Shown here piece by piece: positions 1 to 5,220 of a stretch of DNA of 5,220 nt (within the stretch, counting starts at the first letter, position 1; each line of letters opens with the position of its first letter). A program made the translations under genes and the position numbers. The stretch is from JBCCZC01 sp039188505. Lineage in GTDB: Bacteria > Pseudomonadota > Gammaproteobacteria > Xanthomonadales > SZUA-38. The notes under the pieces were generated by a model. That model searched no databases and was not told where the DNA came from. It was given only the letters and a program-made list of their open reading frames with translations. The stretch spans positions 1-5,220 of the forward strand of contig JBCCZC010000409.1 of the NCBI GenBank assembly GCA_039188505.1. Direction: 5' to 3'.

Positions 1-925
1 AGGAGGCCTCGTCGGCGTCGATGCCGCTGGCCGGATCCTCGAAGTCGAGCTGCCGGTAGAGGCCGGCGATGACGAAATTGCCCCAGTCGCCCTTGGCCTC
101 GTAGCGCGCGACGAGGTCCGGGAAGGCACCGTCATCGGTCACGATCCGCCCGCCGCCGCCAAAGGGGGTCAGCGTGGTTTCGGGGTTCTCGATGGCGAAC
201 TGCCACGGACCGGTCGTGTACCGAACCATCGCCTGGCGCTCGAAGACGGTGCCTTCGGCCGGGCCGACGAAGTCGATGTTCTCGGCCAGGGCGCCGACGT
301 TCTGGAAGGTGCTCCAGGTCTGACCGGCCAGCCACTTGTCGGTCTTGATGAAGGCGTGGCGCATCCGCGGGCTGTAGGAGTTGCTGATCCGCTCGTTGCC
401 GTTCTCGGTGACCAGGAAGTCCATCTCGAGGTAGGTCCCGATCTTGAACCCGTTGTCGAGGACGTGATCGCTGCGGAAGTAGATCCGCGATTCGCGGGCA
501 TGGAAGTCAGCGTGCGTGCTCTCATCGGCGCCGCCGACGGGCGTCAGCCCGGGAATGTAGAAATCGCGGCCGAGGTTCCCGGGCGGCAGGTCGCCATCGG
601 AGTAGCGGCTCATGATGAAGTCCGACTTGATGTAGCCCCCGAACTTGTAGCTGTGGCTCGGGTCGTCGTCGTCCGGCTTCATCTCCTCGACGGCTGCGGC
701 GACCTTGCGATCGACAGCGGCTTCGGCCTCGGCCTCGATACGACGGATCTCACCGCGCGTCTCGGCGCGGTCAGCCACGAGCTCTCGGACCATGGCCTCG
801 AGCTGGGCAACCCGATCCTGCAGGGCCTGGACGTCATCGCCATCAGCGACGGCGGTAGCGGGCCCGATAGCCGCTGCGACGGCCAGTGCGAGCATGGATT
901 TGCGCAAAGTATTCTGGTGTGACAT
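1..925 (-). CDS. DcaP-like trimeric outer-membrane porin, C-terminus cut off by window edge
   Basis: This is the N-terminal 308 residues of a porin; the reading frame stays open to position 1, so the C-terminal part is missing. Residues 1-27 are a Sec signal peptide: R8 and K9, a hydrophobic core 11-20, and A25-V26-A27 before the mature D28. Residues about 30-82 are a charged heptad-like helix (VQALQDRVAQLEAMVREL), then an Asp/Pro tether at 83-90. Beta-barrel sequence starts near 92 (SYKFGGYIKSDFI). The motifs GQTWSTFQN (201-209), DFVGPAEGTVFERQAMVRYT (218-237) and GPWQFAIENPET (239-250) are typical of DcaP-family porins, which have such an N-terminal coiled coil and import small, often anionic or dicarboxylic compounds. 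The start at 925 was preferred over Met11 because it supplies the positive n-region and has a good ribosome binding site. It lies after a probable terminator, so it is likely its own transcript. Its substrate cannot be read from the sequence. Confidence 0.88.
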   Translation of the reverse strand, partial: MSHQNTLRKSMLALAVAAAIGPATAVADGDDVQALQDRVAQLEAMVRELVADRAETRGEIRRIEAEAEAAVDRKVAAAVEEMKPDDDDPSHSYKFGGYIKSDFIMSRYSDGDLPPGNLGRDFYIPGLTPVGGADESTHADFHARESRIYFRSDHVLDNGFKIGTYLEMDFLVTENGNERISNSYSPRMRHAFIKTDKWLAGQTWSTFQNVGALAENIDFVGPAEGTVFERQAMVRYTTGPWQFAIENPETTLTPFGGGGRIVTDDGAFPDLVARYEAKGDWGNFVIAGLYRQLDFEDPASGIDADEAS

Positions 926-1040
926 CCGCTCTCTTCCCCTCCTCTACGGCGTTGGATTTGAGCGGATGGTCGGCCGGGATTGCCCTCGGGGCCATTAGCC
1001 TTTCGTCGAAAACAGGCCCGATCTTCGACCAAGGTCTAGC
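926..1040 (-). other. Leader region upstream of the porin gene, promoter not resolved
   Basis: These 115 nt lie between the probable terminator and the porin start, so the porin promoter should be here. I see no convincing -35/-10 pair. The region holds a 6-bp inverted repeat, GTCGAA (1005-1010) and TTCGAC (1024-1029), separated by 13 nt, and a small GCCC/GGGC hairpin near 982-993. Either could be an operator or mRNA-leader structure, but neither matches a regulator site I can name. Confidence 0.3.
931..943 (-). promoter_or_regulatory. Ribosome binding site of the DcaP-like porin
   Basis: The minus strand reads AGGAGGGGAAGAG just upstream of the porin ATG. It contains a perfect AGGAGG (938-943, 12 nt from the ATG) and a second purine-rich GGGAAGAG (931-938) at closer spacing. 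It supports the start at 925 over the internal Met11 codon and suggests strong translation, as expected for an abundant porin. Confidence 0.7.
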
Positions 1041-1076
1041 AAAACCGGCACCCGCGACCACCGTGGCCGCGGGTGG
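1041..1076 (-). terminator. Probable intrinsic terminator after the GH13 gene
   Basis: An 8-bp perfect inverted repeat, CACCCGCG (1049-1056) with CGCGGGTG (1068-1075), encloses an 11-nt interior that can itself pair CCA with TGG. On the minus strand the stem is followed by CCGG and then TTTT (1044-1041). It begins 10 nt past the GH13 stop codon, the right place to end the sulfatase-P450-GH13 transcript. The T-tract is short and offset by 4 nt, so termination may be partial. Confidence 0.55.
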
Positions 1077-1085
1077 ACGATCGAA

Positions 1086-3722
1086 TCAGTTCGCGGAGAT
1101 ACGGAACTGCAGCGTATCCATGAGCCGGGACGCATCGGGGGGCGCGCCGCCGAAGTTCCAGTTCGACGGTTCCGGCTCGATCAGCGAATAGCCGCCCTCG
1201 CCGTTGTGGCTCCAGGTCGTGACGTACACCTCGACGCCTTCCCAGTCGTCCACACCGAGCTTCGCGCGCTCGAAGACGAGCGTGATCTCGCGGGCTGCCT
1301 TGTCGGCCGCCACCGTCGGCGAGACCCCCAGGCGGTCCCCCTGGCGCGCGGCCGTCGCGCCGCCGGCGGCGAAGGTGTAGCTGCCCCAGCCGTAGCCCAC
1401 ATGGGCTAGCGACCAGCCAGCTTCTCCGGGCATGTCCGCATTCATCAGCGGCAGCGCCCGCACGCTGTCCTGGCCCGGAACCGCGAAGAAGGTCGACAGC
1501 AGCAGATTGTCGAAACCATTCGGCGGCTTCCAGACGTTGGTCACCTCGGCCATGGTCAGCCTCAGCTCGAGGTTGCGCCCGGAGGCCCGCCACCGCGCTC
1601 CGAGAATCTCACGCTGGCTGCCGCTCGCGGGCTGCTGCGGCGACAGGTAGTCCCCGGTCGGGCCGAAGGCATCGTCCGGCGCGTCCTCCGCGCTGCCGGC
1701 CATCGCCGCGTCGATGACGGTCGCCTCGAACGGCCAGCGCGGGCTGAGGGCGCCGCTGACCGGCTCGTAGACCTGTAGGAATTCCCGGGCCGTGCCGAGA
1801 TCGCGTACGGGCACCTCGACCTCCCAGCGGCCGTCGCCCGCCACCGCGAAATCGAGCGCGTCGTCGAGATTCCCATTGCGCAGGAGTCGTAGCGCCGTAA
1901 TGCCCGGTTCCACCGTGCCGCTCAGGATGAAGTCCTCACCGATCGCTTCTGTTGGAATCGGGGTCTCGATCGCAAGCGCCGCGCGCGGGGTGGACTGCCC
2001 CACGTCAGCCGCGGGCGGCGTTGGCGAGAAGATGGCAAAAGCTCGCGCTTCGAGGGCAAAGGTCAACGTGCCGTCGGCCTTCGAGGTCAGCGCGTCGGGC
2101 GCCCCGTCACCGAATGATCTCGACCAGGTGCCTGCGGCTGCAAGGCCGTCCACGAGCACGCCGTGATTGGCGCTGTTAAGCACGACCAGGGCGCTCTCGG
2201 TCCCGAGGTCGCGGCGAAACGCCACCAGCCCCGGCCCGGCTTCCTCGCCGAAAAGGACCGTCAGATCCCCCTCTGTCCAGATTGGACCCGATGCCCGCAG
2301 TGCGGCCAGCTCCTGTAGCCAGCGGAAGTGACTGGAGCTTTCGTCGAAGATCCCGGGCTCGGCACCCCACCCACCTTCAAACATCGCCTGGCGCGGCTCC
2401 TGCAAAGCCTGCTCCGTGCCCTGGTAGAGGATCGGAATGCCCGGCAGCGCGTAGATCAGCGCCAGGGCCTGGCGGAACGCCGCCTGGCTGCCGGAGCCCA
2501 GGAAACGCATCGTATCGTGGTTGTCGATGAACGTCGGCGTGACCTGGGGATCGGGATACTGGGTCATGTGCTGCTCGATCCGAAAGGCCAGCTGGGCCGC
2601 CGGCTGCCCCTGCGCGAGGACGCGCCCGATTGTGTAGTAGAGCGGGAACCCGAGCATCGAGTTGAGCTCGGGGCGCTCCGGCGTGCCGAAGTACGCCGTG
2701 ATCCGCTTCTCTCCGTCGGTCTGGAAAGGCTCCGACGCCACGAGGACCTCGCCGAACTGGAGGAAGTGGTCCCGACCGGTGCCGCGAGCCGCGGCCATGA
2801 TCCCGTTGTCGTCGTGGAGGAAGCGGTGCCAGAACGGATGGTCGACGTAGATCACCGTGTCGATGCGGTAACCGTCGACGCCGACTGCCTCGATCCAGTA
2901 GCGGTAGGTCTCCTTGAACGCCTCGATCACCACAGGATTGGTCGTGTTGATGTCCGACAGCAGGCCCAGTGACCAGGTGAACTGCTTCTCGGGATCGTCG
3001 AAGTCGTCGATCTCCGGCGCCCAGTGGTAGATGTCCGCAGCGGCCTGTTCCGGGTCGCGGATGTCGACCTGGTCGAAGGGCGGCTGCGTGGGCCGATCCC
3101 GGTACGCCGTGTCCTCCTCGAGGAGGTAGAAGTTCTCTGCCCGATTCTCCGGGTCATAGGGGCCGTTCCAGGCGTAGAAGTTGCCGACGTGATTCGCGAC
3201 GATGTCCTGAATCAGGTACATGCCGCGGCAGTGCAGCTCGTGCGACAGCCGCTGGTAGGTCTCGAGGTCGCCGAAGTGCGGATCGACCTTCTTGAAGTCC
3301 ACGGCCCAGTAGCCGTGCCAGCCGGCCGCGGCATAGGGCGTGCTCCAGAGCTGGTTCTCGACCGGCGGGCTGATCCAGACGGTCGTCACGCCGAGGGACT
3401 GCAGGTAGTCGAGGCGATCGATAACGCCCTGGAGGTCGCCGCCGTTGAAATGGGCCGGGGACGTCGGATCGTACTCCCCTGCCCCGGTGTCGTTGTTGTC
3501 CGGGTCGCCATCGTCGAAGCGGTCGATGAAGAGCATGTAGACCACCTGCTTGCGCCAGTCCGGCGACGGCACGTGGAGCAGCGGCGAGGTCTCGAAGTCG
3601 GGACACGTGGTATCTGCCTCGGCAGGAGCCGAAGCGGTGGTCGATTCAACCGGAGCCGGCGGCGGCGTATCGCTACCGCAGGCAACGAGGGGCAGCGCTA
3701 GGGCGCTCGTCAGCCATCTCAT
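1086..3722 (-). CDS. GH13 alpha-amylase/CGTase-like lipoprotein with Ig-like and glucodextranase-C-like domains
   Basis: This is a complete 878-residue alpha-glucan-active hydrolase or transglycosylase. The lipobox L12-V13-A14-C15 with G16 predicts a lipoprotein sorted to the outer membrane; a Pro/Ala/Thr-rich tether follows to about 45. The GH13 barrel spans about 55-475. Region I is DIVANH (D173, H178), region V LSDIN (255-259), region II GYRID (nucleophile D288), region III FGEV (acid/base E325) and region IV FIDNHD (H402, D403), so the catalytic triad is intact. DRFDDGDPDNND (67-78) plus NGGDLQG (93-99) resemble the calcium site of cyclodextrin glucanotransferases, as does HGYW (136-139). 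A C-type beta domain (about 485-566), an Ig-like domain (about 582-670) and a glucodextranase-C-like domain (about 676-878, with WKPPNGFDN and NWNFGGAPP) follow. The usual Lys-His after the nucleophile is replaced by I291-Y292, so exact specificity is uncertain. It starts inside the P450 stop codon (ATGA). Confidence 0.93.
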   Translation of the reverse strand: MRWLTSALALPLVACGSDTPPPAPVESTTASAPAEADTTCPDFETSPLLHVPSPDWRKQVVYMLFIDRFDDGDPDNNDTGAGEYDPTSPAHFNGGDLQGVIDRLDYLQSLGVTTVWISPPVENQLWSTPYAAAGWHGYWAVDFKKVDPHFGDLETYQRLSHELHCRGMYLIQDIVANHVGNFYAWNGPYDPENRAENFYLLEEDTAYRDRPTQPPFDQVDIRDPEQAAADIYHWAPEIDDFDDPEKQFTWSLGLLSDINTTNPVVIEAFKETYRYWIEAVGVDGYRIDTVIYVDHPFWHRFLHDDNGIMAAARGTGRDHFLQFGEVLVASEPFQTDGEKRITAYFGTPERPELNSMLGFPLYYTIGRVLAQGQPAAQLAFRIEQHMTQYPDPQVTPTFIDNHDTMRFLGSGSQAAFRQALALIYALPGIPILYQGTEQALQEPRQAMFEGGWGAEPGIFDESSSHFRWLQELAALRASGPIWTEGDLTVLFGEEAGPGLVAFRRDLGTESALVVLNSANHGVLVDGLAAAGTWSRSFGDGAPDALTSKADGTLTFALEARAFAIFSPTPPAADVGQSTPRAALAIETPIPTEAIGEDFILSGTVEPGITALRLLRNGNLDDALDFAVAGDGRWEVEVPVRDLGTAREFLQVYEPVSGALSPRWPFEATVIDAAMAGSAEDAPDDAFGPTGDYLSPQQPASGSQREILGARWRASGRNLELRLTMAEVTNVWKPPNGFDNLLLSTFFAVPGQDSVRALPLMNADMPGEAGWSLAHVGYGWGSYTFAAGGATAARQGDRLGVSPTVAADKAAREITLVFERAKLGVDDWEGVEVYVTTWSHNGEGGYSLIEPEPSNWNFGGAPPDASRLMDTLQFRISAN

Positions 3723-4873
3723 GCGTTCGTCTCCAGGCGCATGGTGATGCGCTCATAGCCGATCTGCCGGCGATAGGTGTGCCAGTCTTCCCAGTGCGGC
3801 ACGTGCTCCAGGACTTCGAGGCGCGCGTCGTGCGCCACGAGCCAGCTGATGACGCTTCGGAGGATCAGGCGGGCGTGCGCCGAGCCGAGGCAGTTGTGCG
3901 GTCCCCAGCCGAAGCCGAAGTGTCGGTTGGGTTTGCGGTCGATGCGGATCTCGTCCGGCGCCTCGAAGACCGACGCGTCGCGGTTCGCTGAAGCCCAGCA
4001 GAGCGAGACCCGATGGTCGGCCTCGACGGGCTCGCCCTGCACGTCGGTGGCGTGCGGGCACACGCGGGCGATGTGCGACAGCGGGGAGGCGACGCGGACG
4101 AACTCCTCGACGGCGCGACGCACCAGGCTCCCGTCCTCGCGGATCCGGCCCAGCGCCGCGGGATTCTCGGCGAAATAGTTGAGGGTGAACGCGAGCATCG
4201 AGATCACCGTGTCCCGGCCTCCCGCGAAGGTGAGCAGACCGTAGCCCATGAGTTCGTCACGGGTGAGCTTTCGCCCCTCGTACTCGGCGGTCACGAGGCG
4301 GCTGAAGAAGTCCGCGCCCGGGCTTGCCTCCGCCTCGTCGAACTTGCGGTGGAGGTAGCCATCGAGGCGCTCGCCCTTCTCGCCCGGTACCGTCTCGTCA
4401 CCGTAGAAGACGTTGGTCCCCCAGGCCTCCCACTCCTTCGCCTCAATCATGGGCACGCCGAGCAGCAGCGTCAGCGCCTGCGTCTGCAGCGGCAGCGCGA
4501 GCTCGTGGATGACTTCGAAGGGCTCGCCGCCGGCGAAGCCCGCGAGCGTCTCCGCCACGAGGGCCTCGATCTTCTCGATCATTGCCGGATCGCGCGGCTG
4601 GTTGAACACCGGCTGGACGATGGCCCGATAGGCCGAGTGCTCCGGCGGGTCCGTTTCGATGGGCACCTGGCGCACCTTGCGCACACCCGACTCCTCGGGA
4701 ATCGGCACGCGAAACGGCGCGTTCGAGCTGAACGTCTCCGGTTCCCACGCCGCCGCCTTGACGGTGTCATAGGCCAGGATCAGCGGGATGCGCTCGCCCA
4801 GGAAGTCCACCGGCAGCACGCCGCGCTCGCGCCGAGCCTCGGCAAAGGGGTCTGTCGTGTCCCAGTTCTTCAT
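3719..4873 (-). CDS. Soluble bacterial cytochrome P450
   Basis: This is a complete 384-residue haem-thiolate monooxygenase, close to the usual length of about 400 for bacterial class I P450s. All hallmarks are present: HSAYR (H79, R83) in the C-helix, which contacts a haem propionate; I-helix AGGRDT (217-222) with the acid-alcohol pair D221-T222 for O2 activation; E257-F258-V259-R260, the ExxR motif; and the haem signature FGWGPHNCLG (321-330) with ligand C328. No signal peptide or membrane anchor is visible, so it should be cytoplasmic and need a ferredoxin and reductase, neither of which is in the window. The C- and I-helix sequences recall the CYP101/P450cam-type clan, but I cannot assign a CYP family. 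It starts 18 nt after the sulfatase stop behind only a weak purine stretch and ends overlapping the GH13 start, so it is the middle gene of an operon. A role in oxidising or O-demethylating a product of its neighbours is inferred. Confidence 0.95.
   Translation of the reverse strand: MKNWDTTDPFAEARRERGVLPVDFLGERIPLILAYDTVKAAAWEPETFSSNAPFRVPIPEESGVRKVRQVPIETDPPEHSAYRAIVQPVFNQPRDPAMIEKIEALVAETLAGFAGGEPFEVIHELALPLQTQALTLLLGVPMIEAKEWEAWGTNVFYGDETVPGEKGERLDGYLHRKFDEAEASPGADFFSRLVTAEYEGRKLTRDELMGYGLLTFAGGRDTVISMLAFTLNYFAENPAALGRIREDGSLVRRAVEEFVRVASPLSHIARVCPHATDVQGEPVEADHRVSLCWASANRDASVFEAPDEIRIDRKPNRHFGFGWGPHNCLGSAHARLILRSVISWLVAHDARLEVLEHVPHWEDWHTYRRQIGYERITMRLETNA
3731..3734 (-). promoter_or_regulatory. 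Ribosome binding site of the GH13 gene inside the P450 3' end
   Basis: GGAG lies 8 nt before the GH13 ATG, inside the last codons of the P450 gene. With the ATGA stop/start overlap it supports the start at 3722 and translational coupling of the two genes. The residues that follow form a lipoprotein signal directly, so no later start is plausible. Confidence 0.6.
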
Positions 4874-4891
4874 CGTCTCGGCGCTCGCGGC

Positions 4892-5220
4892 TCAGTCCAT
4901 CCGCACCGTGCCGGTCATCCCCATCGATGCCTTCCAGCGGTCGATGCTGGCGAGGAAGCCATCCACGAGGTGCCGGTTGTCGTCGATGACGTTGTTCTCC
5001 GACCAGGGATCGACGGTGACGTCGTAAAGGTGCATTTCCTCGAGCTCCGGGAAATGCATGAAGTGCCAGCGGTGCGTGCGAACGTAGTAGCCGTCCGTCA
5101 TCTCGCCCCACTTGCTGGTCGTCGACCGGCGGCGATCCGAGTAGCCGACGATCTCCAGGCGCTCATCGAGCGGCCGGCCCTCGAGCGCTGGCTTGAGCGA
5201 GTGTCCCGGCAGCTCCTCGG
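4892..5220 (-). CDS. Sulfatase (arylsulfatase-type, alkaline phosphatase superfamily), C-terminal part only
   Basis: The last 108 residues of a protein entering from beyond position 5220 are visible; the stop is TGA at 4892. The pattern is that of the C-terminal subdomain of family S1 sulfatases: ELPGHSLKPALEGRPL (2-17 of the visible part), then a strand pair around YYVRTHRWHFMHF (44-56), then LYDVTVDPWSENNVI (64-78), the counterpart of the usual 'ELYDL..DP.E..NL' signature. An amphipathic final helix (about 82-99, GFLASIDRWKASMG) closes the protein. The catalytic Cys/Ser-x-Pro-x-Arg motif that is converted to formylglycine, the metal ligands and any signal peptide would lie outside the window, so activity and location cannot be judged. 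Sulfatases of this type remove sulfate esters from glycans, aryl sulfates or other small molecules. It is followed after 18 nt by the P450 and is probably the upstream gene of the same operon. Another alkaline-phosphatase-fold hydrolase is a less likely alternative. Confidence 0.85.
   Translation of the reverse strand, partial: EELPGHSLKPALEGRPLDERLEIVGYSDRRRSTTSKWGEMTDGYYVRTHRWHFMHFPELEEMHLYDVTVDPWSENNVIDDNRHLVDGFLASIDRWKASMGMTGTVRMD

Noticed and set aside
150..180. Possible frameshift in the porin at a run of five C residues next to a GGC repeat
   Set aside because: The minus-strand frame reads straight through as LTPFGGGGRIVTDDGAFPD and continues with porin-like sequence, so the gene is intact here.
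356..922. Plus-strand open frame of 188 codons opposite the porin
   Set aside because: The minus-strand frame here encodes a signal peptide, coiled coil and DcaP motifs, while the plus-strand product resembles no family.
926..1040. Candidate sigma-70 promoter (TTGGTC or TTTTCG as -35)
   Set aside because: No acceptable -10 element falls 16-18 nt downstream of either hexamer.
1036..1593. Minus-strand open frame of 185 codons overlapping the GH13 3' end in another frame
   Set aside because: It overlaps the conserved C-terminal domain of the GH13 protein and its product is low-complexity Arg/Ala/Gly sequence.
2328..3701. Long plus-strand open frames (2328-2972 and 3024-3701) opposite the GH13 gene
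   Set aside because: They lie wholly antisense to a gene with intact catalytic motifs, show Arg/Val/Glu-rich composition without any recognisable domain, and are typical of high-GC shadow frames.
4892..5101. A stand-alone 69-residue gene starting at the ATG at 5101
   Set aside because: The frame is open upstream to the window edge and the upstream residues continue the sulfatase C-terminal pattern, so this ATG is an internal methionine.

Overview
The window is GC-rich and gene-dense, with everything on the minus strand. It reads as part of a glycan or small-molecule catabolic locus of a Gram-negative bacterium. A signal-peptide-bearing DcaP-type outer-membrane porin and a lipoprotein amylase with an outer-membrane-type +2 residue require a diderm cell. 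A gammaproteobacterium (or other proteobacterium) with a polysaccharide-degrading, possibly marine lifestyle is the best guess. That placement is inferred from family types, not from any marker gene.

Layout in the direction of transcription (high to low coordinates): (1) 5220-4892, the last 108 residues of a sulfatase-like protein that enters from outside the window; (2) 18 nt later, a complete soluble bacterial cytochrome P450 (4873-3719); (3) overlapping it by 4 nt (ATGA), a complete 878-residue lipoprotein of glycoside hydrolase family 13 with an Ig-like domain and a glucodextranase-C-like domain (3722-1086); (4) a hairpin followed by TTTT (1076-1041), a probable terminator of this three-gene unit; (5) a short leader and a strong ribosome binding site, then the first 308 residues of a DcaP-like porin (925 to the window edge), which is cut off at position 1.

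The tight packing suggests that sulfatase, P450 and GH13 are co-transcribed and serve one substrate. A reasonable model is that the sulfatase and the lipoprotein GH13 act in the periplasm or at the cell surface on a sulfated and otherwise decorated alpha-linked glycan or glycoside. The porin would admit small products, and the cytoplasmic P450 would oxidise one of them, for example by O-demethylating a methyl sugar as known for 6-O-methyl-galactose in marine bacteria. The grouping is visible in the sequence; the substrate is inference. No RNA genes, mobile elements, CRISPR arrays or tandem repeats were seen.
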